Source: Homoserinimonas aerilata (GTDB taxonomy: Bacteria > Actinomycetota > Actinomycetes > Actinomycetales > Microbacteriaceae). Taken from it: a stretch of 64,000 bases of DNA. The stretch lies in the NCBI RefSeq assembly GCF_006716125.1, contig NZ_VFOM01000005.1, positions 1 to 64,000 of the forward strand, written 5' to 3'. Positions within the stretch are counted from its first letter, which is position 1. Each line of letters begins with the position of its first letter. The notes beneath the pieces are model-generated. The model was not told where the DNA came from and did no database searches. It saw only the letters and a program-made list of their open reading frames with translations. Positions 1-8,482 of the stretch are shown piece after piece. Position numbers and translations under genes: made by a program.

Positions 1-72
1 TCGGCATCCGGAACCCGCGCAGACCTCACAGGGCTGCTGCCCGTCGCGTGGCGGCGTGACGACCTCGTATAG
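1..72 (+). CDS. C-terminal fragment of a sterol-carrier-like protein (partial)
   Basis: Open from the left edge in frame 1, ending at TAG. The visible tail contains ASGTRADLTGLLPV, which resembles the C-terminus of the SCP-like protein encoded next to purF in many actinobacteria (ASGxRADLSxxLPL-type ending, Rv0807-like). The neighbouring purF/purM genes fit that order. Only 23 residues are visible, so the family call rests on the short motif plus synteny; the biochemical role of these proteins is not established. Confidence 0.5.
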   Translation, partial: SASGTRADLTGLLPVAWRRDDLV

Positions 73-97
73 CTCTGAGTGGTCGCTCGTGTCGTGT

Positions 98-239
98 CGA
101 GTGGTCATTACTCGCCGTTCGAGGGGCATCTTCGGGCGAACGTTGACCTCTCGCGGGGCTCGCGTCCTCAAGAGGCGCCGCGAGTGGTCAGAAAGTTGCC
201 CAAGTTCGCGCCGGTGGGGCCAGTATTGACCTCTCGCGG
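98..239. repeat. Pair of family-B palindromes
   Basis: Two imperfect palindromes of about 60 bp (98-156 and 179-239). Each begins CGAGTGGTCA and ends TTGACCTCTCGCG, with an inner TCGCC/GGGCGA-type complement, so each can fold into one long hairpin. They fill the gap between the upstream stop codon and the next gene and recur at nine other places in the window, usually also as pairs. An open frame through them (from 79) is not treated as coding. Confidence 0.8.
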
Positions 240-336
240 ATCGGGATGGGCGGGCTCGCGTCGCGGAGCGGGTGCGGATGCCCGGGGTCGCCAAAGGGGG
301 AGAATAACCCGAGCCCGAATGGGCGACAATGGAGGC

Positions 337-756
337 ATGACTGAACAGCAGGACACGCCCGAGGGCCCGCACGAGGCTGACGGCGCCGCTGGGGAGCCCG
401 TGGAGCCGCGGGTCGTCCGGGAGCAGGAGCGCGTGAGCATCCGCCGTGCCCCCAAGCTGCCCGTGTTCCTGGTGCTCGGCGCGGGCCTCGGCGCGATCGT
501 CGCGTTCGTGCTCACCGCGGTCGGCGACCTCGACCGTCGGGTCGGATTCGGCGCGACCTTCGGCTACCTGGCCCTCTACGGCATCCCCGCCGGCATCGTG
601 CTCGGCGCGATCGTCGCCCTCGTGCTGGATCGTCGCTCGCGCAGGCGCGCAGCGGAGGTCACCGTCGAGCACGAGAGCATGCAGGAGCCGGACGAACAGC
701 AGGAGCCGGACACGCAACAGGAGCCGGACAAGCCCGGCGAGAGCCCCGCTAGCTGA
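337..756 (+). CDS. Small two-helix membrane protein, purF-adjacent, unknown function
   Basis: 139 residues. Hydrophilic acidic N-terminus (1-40), two hydrophobic helices at about 41-62 and 72-97, then a charged tail with QEPD repeats (about 110-132). The ATG at 337 is preferred because sequence upstream is repeat DNA; GACAAT lies exactly 6 nt before it, matching the leaderless geometry seen at other genes here, while GGAGG abuts the ATG too closely to be a normal ribosome site. An in-frame ATG at 319 is an alternative. It converges on purF with the coding ends overlapping by 8 bp. I do not recognise a named family; position next to purF is common in actinobacteria. Confidence 0.7.
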   Translation: MTEQQDTPEGPHEADGAAGEPVEPRVVREQERVSIRRAPKLPVFLVLGAGLGAIVAFVLTAVGDLDRRVGFGATFGYLALYGIPAGIVLGAIVALVLDRRSRRRAAEVTVEHESMQEPDEQQEPDTQQEPDKPGESPAS

Positions 757-2206
757 GCTGGTTCTGCTCGACCCAGCGCAGGTACTCCTCGCTGACGTTG
801 CCGGTGACGTAGTCGCCCGTGAAGCAGCTCATCTCGAGTGACTGCACCGAGGATCCCTCCAGGATGGCCGACTGCATGTCGGCGACCTCCTGGTAGATGA
901 GGTGGTCGGCGCCGAGCTCCGTGGTGATCTCGGGGATCTTGCGGCCGTGCGCCACGAGCTCCTGCCGCGAGGGCATGTTGATGCCGTACACGTGCGGGTA
1001 GCGCACGGGCGGCGCAGCCGAGGTGAAGGTGACCTTGTTGGCGCCCGCCTGACGGGCCATCTCGACGATCTCCTTCGAGGTGGTGCCGCGCACGATCGAG
1101 TCGTCGACGATGAGGATGTTCTTGCCTTTGAATTCGCTGCCCATCGCGTTCAGCTTCTGCTTGACGCTGCGCTTGCGCTCCGCCTGGCCGGGCATGATGA
1201 AGGTGCGGCCGACGTAGCGGTTCTTGTAGAAGCCTTCGCGGTATTCGACGCCGAGCTTCTGGGCGACCTGCATGGCGGCGGGGCGGGACGAGTCGGGGAT
1301 GGGCATGACCACGTCGATGTCGCCGAGCGGCGTGTGCTTGGCGATGGTGTCGGCGAGGCGGTTGCCGAGGCGCAGGCGTGCCTCATAGACGGAGATGCCG
1401 TTCATGATGGAGTCGGGCCGGGCCAGGTACACGTACTCGAACGAGCAGGGGATGAGCACCGGGTTGGCGGCGCACTGGCGAGACACCATCTCACCGTTCT
1501 TGGCGATGAACACGGCCTCGCCCGGAGCGATGTCGCGCACCATCTCGTATCCGCCGCTCTCCAGGACGAGAGATTCGGATGCGACCACCCACTCGTCGCC
1601 GACCAGCCCGCTCGTGCGACGCCCGAGTACGAGCGGCCGGATGCCGAACGGGTCACGGAACGCGAGAAGGCCGTGCCCGGCGATGAGCGCGATCGCCGCA
1701 TAGGAGCCCTCGACCCGCTCATGCACGCGGCTGACGGCGGCGAAGATCTGCTCGGGGTCGAGGTCGGTGCCGCTGACCTGCTCCTGCAGCTCGTTGGCGA
1801 GCACATTGACGAGCAGTTCCGTGTCGGAGTGAGTGTTGAGGTGCCGCCGGTCGATGCGGAACAGCTCGTCGGTGAGCTCGCGGGTGTTGGTGAGGTTGCC
1901 GTTGTGTACGAGCATGATGCCGTACGGCGCATTCACGTAGAACGGCTGCGACTCCTCCTCGTTCTCGGCGGTGCCCTTGGTGGCGTAGCGCACATGCCCG
2001 AGGCCCATCGTGCCGGGCAGCGCGCGCATGTCGCGCGTGCGGAACGCCTCCCGCACCTGGCCTTTGGCCTTGTGGAAGTGGAAGGTCGAGCCCTCGGCGG
2101 TGGCGATGCCCGTCGAGTCCTGGCCGCGATGCTGCAGCAGGAGGAGGGCGTTGTAGACGAGTTGGTTGGCAGGCTCCGATGAGACGATGCCGACGATGCC
2201 GCACAT
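749..2206 (-). CDS. purF: Amidophosphoribosyltransferase PurF
   Basis: 485 residues. First step of de novo purine synthesis: PRPP plus glutamine to 5-phosphoribosylamine. Starts MCGIVGIV, so Cys2 is the N-terminal nucleophile of the class II glutaminase domain; LLLQHRGQDSTG and HNGNLTN are typical glutaminase motifs. The C-terminal phosphoribosyltransferase half shows the PRPP-binding VDDSIVRGTTS. The ATG at 2206 has a GGAG about 10 nt upstream; an in-frame ATG at 2245 would add 13 residues, which could be a removable propeptide as in some PurF proteins. Divergent from purM across 92 bp. Confidence 0.96.
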   Translation of the reverse strand: MCGIVGIVSSEPANQLVYNALLLLQHRGQDSTGIATAEGSTFHFHKAKGQVREAFRTRDMRALPGTMGLGHVRYATKGTAENEEESQPFYVNAPYGIMLVHNGNLTNTRELTDELFRIDRRHLNTHSDTELLVNVLANELQEQVSGTDLDPEQIFAAVSRVHERVEGSYAAIALIAGHGLLAFRDPFGIRPLVLGRRTSGLVGDEWVVASESLVLESGGYEMVRDIAPGEAVFIAKNGEMVSRQCAANPVLIPCSFEYVYLARPDSIMNGISVYEARLRLGNRLADTIAKHTPLGDIDVVMPIPDSSRPAAMQVAQKLGVEYREGFYKNRYVGRTFIMPGQAERKRSVKQKLNAMGSEFKGKNILIVDDSIVRGTTSKEIVEMARQAGANKVTFTSAAPPVRYPHVYGINMPSRQELVAHGRKIPEITTELGADHLIYQEVADMQSAILEGSSVQSLEMSCFTGDYVTGNVSEEYLRWVEQNQLS

Positions 2207-2298
2207 TCGGTGCAGACTCCAGACCGTAGAGTGATTGTTGACCATAGTCTTTCACGCCGGGCAACCCCCGGCGAACTCCCCAGAAGAGGATCACGCCG

Positions 2299-3390
2299 AT
2301 GGCTGACAGCTACGCCCGCGCCGGTGTCGACACGGCGGCAGGAGACCTCGCCGTCGAACTCATGAAGAAGGCCGTCACCCGCACGCACGGCCCGCAGGTT
2401 TTGGGCGGATTCGGTGGCTTCGCCGGTCTCTTCGACGTGTCGTTCCTGACCGCGTTCAAGCGCCCGCTGCTGGCGACGTCGACGGATGGCGTGGGCACGA
2501 AGGTCGCCATCGCGCAGGCCATCGACAAGCACGACACCATCGGCCAGGATCTCGTCGGCATGGTCGTCGACGACATCATCGTGGTCGGTGCCGCACCCCT
2601 GTTCATGACCGACTACATCGCCTGCGGCAAGGTGTTCCCGAACCGCATCGCCGACATCGTCGCCGGCATCGCGAACGCCTGCGCCGAGACGGGCACAGCG
2701 CTGGTCGGGGGCGAGACGGCGGAACACCCCGGCCTGCTCGGCGTCGACGACTACGACGTTGCCGGTGCCGCGGTCGGCGCGGTCGAGGCGGATGCCCTGC
2801 TCGGCCCGGATCGCGTGACGAACGGCGACGTCGTCATCGCGATGCGATCATCCGGTGTGCACAGCAACGGCTTCTCGCTCGTGCGTCACATCCTGGCGGG
2901 CGCGGGCGTCGGCTTCACCGATCATTCGGATGCTCTGGGCGGCACGGTCGGCGAGGTGCTGCTCGAGCCGACCCGCCTCTACGCGGGGCCGCTCGTGCGA
3001 CTGCTCGACGCGCATCCGGGGGCCGTCCATGCGCTCAGCCATGTCACCGGCGGGGGCATCGCCGCGAACTTGGCGCGCGTTCTGCCGCGCGGCTCCTGGG
3101 CCGAGGTGGAGCGTTCGACGTGGGCGCCGCACGACGTGTTCCGCGTGCTCGCCGACATGGGCGGCATCGACCTGGCCGACACAGAAGGAACGTGGAACCT
3201 GGGCGTCGGAATGTTCGCCATCGTCGACGCTGCGGCGGCGGATGCTGTGCTGTCATTCCTGAACGCTGAGGGCGTCGAGTCGTGGGTCGCCGGAACGGTG
3301 TCGACCGGTGCCGTACCCACGGCGGAGTTCGTGCAGGGCGCCAAGGGCGTCGACGGAGGGGCCGTGCGCCTCACGGGAGCGTTCGCGTAA
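2299..3390 (+). CDS. purM: Phosphoribosylformylglycinamidine cyclo-ligase PurM
   Basis: 363 residues, AIR synthetase of the purine pathway. Begins SYARAGVDTAAGD (the SYxxAGVD start of PurM) and contains LLATSTDGVGTKV, GETAEHPG, RSSGVHSNGFSLVR and HVTGGGIAANL, the ATP-binding and dimer-core motifs of the PurM/SelD fold. Length and motifs are complete. Followed within 6 bp by a family-A repeat. In mycobacteria and relatives the next gene is the DUF3073 gene, which here lies 4.7 kb downstream beyond an acid-sugar operon. Confidence 0.96.
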   Translation: MADSYARAGVDTAAGDLAVELMKKAVTRTHGPQVLGGFGGFAGLFDVSFLTAFKRPLLATSTDGVGTKVAIAQAIDKHDTIGQDLVGMVVDDIIVVGAAPLFMTDYIACGKVFPNRIADIVAGIANACAETGTALVGGETAEHPGLLGVDDYDVAGAAVGAVEADALLGPDRVTNGDVVIAMRSSGVHSNGFSLVRHILAGAGVGFTDHSDALGGTVGEVLLEPTRLYAGPLVRLLDAHPGAVHALSHVTGGGIAANLARVLPRGSWAEVERSTWAPHDVFRVLADMGGIDLADTEGTWNLGVGMFAIVDAAAADAVLSFLNAEGVESWVAGTVSTGAVPTAEFVQGAKGVDGGAVRLTGAFA

Positions 3391-3395
3391 GGATC

Positions 3396-3493
3396 GGGTC
3401 TCGAGACTGTCGCCGTAGATGGCGACACCTCGACCCGCTGTTATCTCGCTGGTCGAGGTGGTGCGCTCTGGCGCGCCAGTCTCGAGACCTGCC
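3396..3493. repeat. Family-A palindromes, two units
   Basis: Two imperfect hairpins: a TCTCGAGAC...CTCGACCCGC unit with inner stem GTCGCC/GGCGAC, then an inverted unit GCTGGTCGAGG...AGTCTCGAGACC. They directly follow the purM stop and end just before the promoter of the acid-sugar operon. Probably a 3'-end or terminator-like element. Confidence 0.75.
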
Positions 3494-3509
3494 CCCGAGC
3501 GACCGGCGG

Positions 3510-3563
3510 TTGACATCTGTCCGCACAGGCGTACTCTATGTAGGTACTTTATGTAGGTACATA
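3510..3563 (+). promoter_or_regulatory. Promoter and operator of the acid-sugar operon
   Basis: TTGACA (3510-3515), 16-bp spacer, TACTCT (3532-3537). Over and just after the -10 lie two copies of TATGTAGGTAC (3537 and 3550, 13 bp apart); the second extends into the perfect inverted repeat TATGTA-GG-TACATA (3550-3563). Location at the transcription start suggests repression, most simply by the GntR/UTRA protein encoded as the last gene of the operon (inference). Confidence 0.65.
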
Positions 3564-3613
3564 AAAGAATTCCTGTTCGGGCACAGAAGCCCCCAATCCT
3601 GAGGAGATTCGTC

Positions 3614-4654
3614 ATGGCAGCCGGATCGCGTATTAAGAGTCACATCCCCCTGTTCGATGGAATGAACAAGATCCCGGGCGGGATCATGCTGATCCCCCTG
3701 ATCCTCGGGTCGCTCGTCGGAACGTTCGCGCCCGACTTCCTCGAGATGGGCAACTTCACCACGGCGCTGTTCAAGAACAGCGCGCTTCCGCTGATCGGTG
3801 TTCTGATCTTCGCGACGGGCATGCAGATCACGCTCAAGACGTCCGGCCCCGTGCTGGCGACGACCGGCACGATCCTGCTGACCAAGTCGATCATCCCCGC
3901 CGGGCTTGTCGTTCTGCTGGGCAGCTTCACGGGCCTTGACGGCGTGCTCGGGGTGTCGATCCTCGCGCTCATCGTCACCATGGACAACAGCAACGGTGGC
4001 CTGTGGCTCGCGTTCACCGGCCGCTACGGCAACTCGACGGACCGTGGCGCCTACATGGCGTCGGCCATCAATGACGGCCCGTTCTTCTCGATGCTGTTCC
4101 TGGGCGCCGCCGGCCTCGCCGACATCCCCGTCACGCTGCTGATCGCCGCGATCATCCCGCTTGTCGCGGGCATCATCATCGGCAACATCGACGCCCGCTG
4201 GACCGAGATCATGCGCCCGGTCCCGAACATCGTCATCCCGTTCTTCGCCTTCGCGCTGGGCACGGGAATCAACCTCGGCAACGTCGTCAGCGGTGGCCTC
4301 TCCGGCATCCTCGTCGGCGCGTTCGCGACCCTGTTCACGGGAACCCTCGCCTACTTCGGCTACCGCTGGATCCTGCGCCGCGGCAAGCAGTCGGGCATCG
4401 GAATCGCCTCGGCCACCACGGCGGGCAACGCGATCGCCACGCCGGCGATCATCGCCGCGGCCGACCCGAGCTTCGCACCGTACATGGAGGTCGCGACCGC
4501 GCAGGTCGCATCCGCCGTTCTCGTCTCCGCCGTTCTGGCCCCGCTTCTCGCAGCCTGGGTGCTCAAGCGCCAGGGCGGCGTCAGGGAGGTCGAGGCACCA
4601 GACGCCGCAGACGATGCACCGGATGCCGTGATCGCTGAATCGAAGACGGTCTGA
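3614..4654 (+). CDS. kdgT: 2-keto-3-deoxygluconate permease family transporter
   Basis: 346 residues, mostly membrane helices. KdgT-family features include MNKIPGGIMLIPLILGS near residue 15, VTMDNSNGGL in the middle, and the glycine-rich ALGTGINLG and TTAGNAIATPAI segments near the C-terminus. The family takes up 2-keto-3-deoxygluconate and related acid sugars by H+ symport; the true substrate here is probably a four-carbon acid sugar, given the kinase and PdxA2-like dehydrogenase that follow. GAGGAG sits about 8 nt before the ATG. First gene of a four-gene operon; acidic C-terminal tail. Confidence 0.85.
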   Translation: MAAGSRIKSHIPLFDGMNKIPGGIMLIPLILGSLVGTFAPDFLEMGNFTTALFKNSALPLIGVLIFATGMQITLKTSGPVLATTGTILLTKSIIPAGLVVLLGSFTGLDGVLGVSILALIVTMDNSNGGLWLAFTGRYGNSTDRGAYMASAINDGPFFSMLFLGAAGLADIPVTLLIAAIIPLVAGIIIGNIDARWTEIMRPVPNIVIPFFAFALGTGINLGNVVSGGLSGILVGAFATLFTGTLAYFGYRWILRRGKQSGIGIASATTAGNAIATPAIIAAADPSFAPYMEVATAQVASAVLVSAVLAPLLAAWVLKRQGGVREVEAPDAADDAPDAVIAESKTV

Positions 4655-4657
4655 GCA

Positions 4658-5938
4658 ATGGCGGAGCAGATGGCGGCATCGGCTGCGACTCCTGCGGGAA
4701 TCGTCGCCGATGACCTGACGGGGGCAACCGACTCGGCGGTGCAGTTCGCTCGGGACGGCTGGCAGGCGCGGCTCGCGCTGGCCATGCCCGCGCCCGGCAC
4801 CGCGCTTGCAGGTTCGGTCGTCTCCTTCGTCACGGATGCCCGGGCGCAGGCCCCCGATGCAGCACGCGCCTCGACGGCTCGTGCGGTGGCGGGCCTGCGC
4901 GAGGCGGGCGCCCGGCACCTGTTCATCAAGATCGATTCGACGATGCGCGGATCGGTCAGCGAGCAGGTGGCCGGCGCCCTCGACGCCTGGTCTGTCGAGC
5001 ATCCGGATGCCGTTGCGGTCGTCTGCTCCGCCTATCCCGCCATGGGTCGCACGGTCGAGGGTGGCCACATCCTCGTGAACGGGGCGGGCGTGCACACGAC
5101 CGCCGTGGGAACCGACCCGGTCACCCCTGTGGCCACGAGCGATCTTGCCGAGCTTCTGCCGGGAAGCGTGTCGCTGGCGCTGCGCCACGACTCCGCGCCC
5201 AAGAACGCGGCCCAGCTCGACGCGGCATTCACGGGTGGTACCCGTGTCGTCGTGGTCGATGCCGCCACGGACGCGGATCTGACCACGCTCGCCGAGGCGG
5301 TCGCCCTTCTCGGCCCGCGCGCTGTTCCGGTCGGCGCGGCGGGGCTCGCCGTCGCCATGTCGCGGGTGTGGTCGATCTCCGATGCTCCGGATGCCGGCAC
5401 CGGCAGGCAGGTGGGCCGCATTGTCGTCGTGGTCAGTTCGCTCCATGACGTGTCGCGCAGCCAGGCCGATCACCTCGTCGACAGCGTTCCCGCTGAGCGC
5501 ATCCGTGTGCTCGCGCCAACGCTTGACGATGCCCTCAGCCCCGACACGATCGCCGACTGGGCTGCGCGGCAGCTCGCGGATTCGGCTCTGCCCGAGATCG
5601 TCGTGATCTCGTCGCCGAGTGAACGCCCGACGCAGCTGCCGAGCGGCGACTCGACGGCCGCCGAGCTCATCGCCGACAGTCTTGCCACCATCACCGGTCT
5701 CGTCTTCGCGCACGACGCCGTGGGGGCCCTCATGCTGCTCGGCGGCGAGGGAGCCCGCGCCGTGCTCGATCGCCTCGGTGCCGACTCGTTGCTCGTCCAC
5801 GACGCCATCCGGGAGGGCATCCCCCTCGGAACGCTCGAAGGCGGCGTCGCCGACGGCGTCACAGTCGTCACGAAGGCCGGAGGCTTCGGCACCCCCACAT
5901 CCGTCGCCGACATCGTGCTCGAACTCCTCAACCCCTGA
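4658..5938 (+). CDS. Four-carbon acid sugar kinase family protein (DUF1537)
   Basis: 426 residues. The N-terminal domain opens GIVADDLTGATDSAVQF, the hallmark of the OtnK/DtnK kinase family; the C-terminal nucleotide-binding domain ends with VTKAGGFGTP. Characterised members phosphorylate D-threonate, D-erythronate or related acids at the 4-OH. Paired with a PdxA2-like dehydrogenase, D-threonate or D-erythronate is the likely substrate (inference from family pairing). Starts 3 nt after the permease stop, so translation is likely coupled. Confidence 0.85.
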   Translation: MAEQMAASAATPAGIVADDLTGATDSAVQFARDGWQARLALAMPAPGTALAGSVVSFVTDARAQAPDAARASTARAVAGLREAGARHLFIKIDSTMRGSVSEQVAGALDAWSVEHPDAVAVVCSAYPAMGRTVEGGHILVNGAGVHTTAVGTDPVTPVATSDLAELLPGSVSLALRHDSAPKNAAQLDAAFTGGTRVVVVDAATDADLTTLAEAVALLGPRAVPVGAAGLAVAMSRVWSISDAPDAGTGRQVGRIVVVVSSLHDVSRSQADHLVDSVPAERIRVLAPTLDDALSPDTIADWAARQLADSALPEIVVISSPSERPTQLPSGDSTAAELIADSLATITGLVFAHDAVGALMLLGGEGARAVLDRLGADSLLVHDAIREGIPLGTLEGGVADGVTVVTKAGGFGTPTSVADIVLELLNP

Positions 5939-5988
5939 CCCCCAGGTGCTGCCACCACGGCACCGCGCAAACAGTAAGGATCCACCTG

Positions 5989-7029
5989 ATGACCATCCCC
6001 AGACTCGCCCTCACCCTCGGAGACGTCGCCGGAATCGGCCCGGAGATCACCGCGAAGTCGCTGCTCGGCCACGACGAGCTGCGCACGAAGTGCATCCCCA
6101 TCGTGATCGGTGACGAGGCGGCCATGCGCCGCGGCGTCGCAGCAGTCGGAGGTGACCCGGAGGTCGTGCGCGTCATCTCCTCGGTGTCGGAGGCGACGAA
6201 CACGCCGGGCACCATCGAACTCATCCAGGTCGGGCCGTCGCTCGCCGACGTCGAGGTGGGCGTGCTCAGCGCCGAAGCCGGCGACGGTTCGTACCGTTTC
6301 GTCGTCGAGGCATGCCGACTCGCGCGTGAGGGTGAGGTCGACGGGATCGTGACCGCGCCACTCAACAAGGCGGCGATGCACGCCGGCGGCCACAACTTCC
6401 CCGGCCACACGGAGCTTCTCGCTCACGAGTTCGGCGTCAAGAACTACTCGCTCGTGCTGTCGGCGGGGGAGCTCTTCTTCTTCCACCTCACCACCCACGT
6501 GTCCATGCGTCAGGCGATCGAGGACATTACCTTCGACCGCACCCTCAGCGTGCTCCGCCTGGCCGGCGCCTTCGCTCGCTCCATGGGCAAGCCGGACGAG
6601 CTGATCGGTCTCGCCGGACTCAACCCGCACGCGGGCGAGAACCGCATCTTCGGTGACGAGGACGCCGACATCCTGCAGCCCGCCGTCGAGGCGGCGCGCG
6701 CCGAAGGGCTCAACGCCGTCGGCCCGCTGCCCGGCGACGCGCTCATCCCCGCCGCAGTGCGTGGCAAGTTCAACCTCGCGGTCGTCTGCTACCACGACCA
6801 GGGTCACGCCCCCTTCAAGGCCGTCTACGGCGACGACGGCGTCAACATCACCGTCGGCCTGCCCGTCGTGCGCGTCTCGGTCGACCACGGCACGGCCTTC
6901 GACATCGCAGGCAAGGGCATCGCGCGCGAAGCGAGCCTCGTGCTGTCGCTCGAACGTGCCGCAGCGCTCGCACCCGGCTGGGATCACGTGTGGCGCACGG
7001 CGCAGGGCATGTCCGAGAGTGTTGCCTGA
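5989..7029 (+). CDS. pdxA2: 4-phospho-threonate/erythronate dehydrogenase, PdxA2-like
   Basis: 346 residues. PdxA-family motifs: LTLGDVAGIGPEI at the start, GIVTAPLNKAAMHAGG and FPGHTELLA in the middle, CYHDQGHAPFK (metal-binding region) and RVSVDHGTAFDIAGKG near the end. PdxA of vitamin B6 synthesis and PdxA2 of acid-sugar breakdown share these; the adjacent DUF1537 kinase and permease indicate PdxA2, which oxidises and decarboxylates the 4-phospho acid to dihydroxyacetone phosphate using NAD. AAGGATCC gives a ribosome site before the ATG. Confidence 0.87.
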   Translation: MTIPRLALTLGDVAGIGPEITAKSLLGHDELRTKCIPIVIGDEAAMRRGVAAVGGDPEVVRVISSVSEATNTPGTIELIQVGPSLADVEVGVLSAEAGDGSYRFVVEACRLAREGEVDGIVTAPLNKAAMHAGGHNFPGHTELLAHEFGVKNYSLVLSAGELFFFHLTTHVSMRQAIEDITFDRTLSVLRLAGAFARSMGKPDELIGLAGLNPHAGENRIFGDEDADILQPAVEAARAEGLNAVGPLPGDALIPAAVRGKFNLAVVCYHDQGHAPFKAVYGDDGVNITVGLPVVRVSVDHGTAFDIAGKGIAREASLVLSLERAAALAPGWDHVWRTAQGMSESVA

Positions 7030-7080
7030 ACCGGTACGCTGACGCAGGCGGTCAGCATGGGCTGACGAGGAGGGCACCGG

Positions 7081-7920
7081 ATGTGGATTGACGACGTTCC
7101 TGAGGGCGCGGTCGATGCGACAACCGGCTCCCCCCTCCACGCCCAACTGAGCGCCCTCCTGCGCGCCGGCATCGGCGACGGCTCACTGCCGCCCGGCTCG
7201 CAACTGCCCACCGAGGCGGAGATCCAGGAGAAGTTCGGAATCTCCCGATCCGTCGTGCGCCAGACGATGGCGGGGCTCGCATCCGACGGCCTCATCCTGC
7301 GCGGACGGGGCCGCGGCAGTGTCGTCGCACCGCACCTGGAGCACCACAGGCAGGTGCAGCGCATGCCCGGGCTGTCGGCCCAGATATCGACGGTGTCGGG
7401 CCCCGTGCGCACCGAGGTCCTGACGATCGCCCCCGGAGCGGATGCTCGGGCCGCTGCCGCACTCGGAACCACCCGCCTGCTCTCCCTGCGCCGCCGCCGC
7501 TCAGCCGACGGCGAGGCGATCGCCATCATCCACACCTGGCTGCCGCTGTCGCTCGCGGAGAGCCTCACCGCAGAAGAGCTGACGGATGCCTCGCTGCACG
7601 CCCTGCTCGCCGAGCGCTTCGGGGTTCCCGTGTCAGCCGGCCGCCGTCAGATCCGCGCCGTCGCAGCATCCGGCCAGCTCGCCGAAGAGCTGTCGGTGCC
7701 GATCGGCTCACCGCTGCTGCTGCTCGAAGGAACCAGCCTCGACGACGGGGGCGCGCCCGTCGAATACTTCTCCACCTGGCATCGAGCCGACCGCGTCGTG
7801 TTCGACGTCGACGTCACCGCCGCAGAACCGCAGCCGAACGCCGCCCTCGCCGGCCGCGTGGAGGAACTGGCGCGGGAACTGCAGGCACTCTCGTCGCAGC
7901 TCACGCGCGGCGCGCGGTAG
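7081..7920 (+). CDS. GntR-family regulator with UTRA ligand domain
   Basis: 279 residues. N-terminal winged helix (about 16-83) with the GntR signature: SLPPGSQLPTEAEI, then FGISRSVVRQTMAGLASDGLI and the wing GRGRGSVV. The remainder is a UTRA-type sensor (TRLLSLRRRRSADGEAIAI, then VEYFSTWHRADRVVFDVDV) that binds small effectors. A strong GAGGAGGG precedes the ATG. Last gene of the acid-sugar operon; the natural target is the palindrome upstream of the permease (inference). Confidence 0.87.
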   Translation: MWIDDVPEGAVDATTGSPLHAQLSALLRAGIGDGSLPPGSQLPTEAEIQEKFGISRSVVRQTMAGLASDGLILRGRGRGSVVAPHLEHHRQVQRMPGLSAQISTVSGPVRTEVLTIAPGADARAAAALGTTRLLSLRRRRSADGEAIAIIHTWLPLSLAESLTAEELTDASLHALLAERFGVPVSAGRRQIRAVAASGQLAEELSVPIGSPLLLLEGTSLDDGGAPVEYFSTWHRADRVVFDVDVTAAEPQPNAALAGRVEELARELQALSSQLTRGAR

Positions 7921-7933
7921 CTCACTCTGTGGA

Positions 7934-8083
7934 GGGTCTCGAGACTGTCGCTTCGCGACACCTCGACCCGCAGTAACATCCGCCGGTTGAGGGGCACGGA
8001 GTGCCGTCTCGAAACCTCGACCCGCGAGTGTTGCCGCGGGTTGAGGTGGTGCGCTCTGGCGCGCCAGTCTCGAAACTCGCCGC
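7934..8083. repeat. Family-A palindromes, three units
   Basis: Three tandem imperfect hairpins with the same building blocks as after purM: GTCTCGAGACTGTCGC/GCGACACCTCGACC, GGTTGAGGGGCACGGAGTGCCGTCTCG, and GGTTGAGGTGGTGCGC/GCGCCAGTCTCG. They separate the convergent gntR and DUF3073 genes. With the copies behind purM they bracket the acid-sugar operon. Confidence 0.75.
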
Positions 8084-8099
8084 GGGTGGGAGGAAACCT

Positions 8100-8300
8100 C
8101 TACGCCGTGCGGGTCTCTCCGCTGTCGGAGGAGAACTCGGGCCACTTTCCGAGATCCTCTTCGAGGCGCTCAGCGTCTACCGCCGCGCTTTCGGCGCTGG
8201 TCAGCTCGCGTGCGAGCGCGTCGTAGTTCGTGTCGGGGCTGAAGTACTTCAGCTCCCGTGCCACCTTGGTGTGTTTTGCTTTCTGACGGCCGCGCCCCAT
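8100..8300 (-). CDS. DUF3073 family small protein
   Basis: 66 residues, begins MGRGRQKAKHTKVARELKYFSP with the highly basic N-terminus that defines DUF3073, followed by an acidic, possibly coiled tail. The family is restricted to actinobacteria and typically lies beside purM (Rv0810c in M. tuberculosis); function unknown. AAGGGGG lies 9 nt before the ATG. A likely -10 (TAAAGT on this strand, near 8402-8407) would give a leader of about 100 nt. Confidence 0.88.
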   Translation of the reverse strand: MGRGRQKAKHTKVARELKYFSPDTNYDALARELTSAESAAVDAERLEEDLGKWPEFSSDSGETRTA

Positions 8301-8482
8301 GGGCTTGACCCCCTTACGATTCCCGCCCGGTTTTCTCGACTCTTTGTGTGCGAATCACTGCCCGGGATTGACCAACATGGATCTTCCAAAACTAACTACT
8401 CACTTTAGCATGTCGTGGGGTACAAGCCGGGTGCGGGCATCCTCTTGATGCCTTGTTCAGCATGGACGGGTAACGTAATCGC

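Noticed and set aside
79..336. In-frame upstream extension of the first membrane-protein gene
   Set aside because: Lies entirely in family-B palindromes; the hydrophilic extension has no counterpart expected and a better start exists at 337.
3536..5800. 754-residue open frame on the minus strand
   Set aside because: Runs antisense to the permease and kinase genes; composition (Arg/Gly/Asp-rich, no domain) is that of a GC-rich shadow frame.
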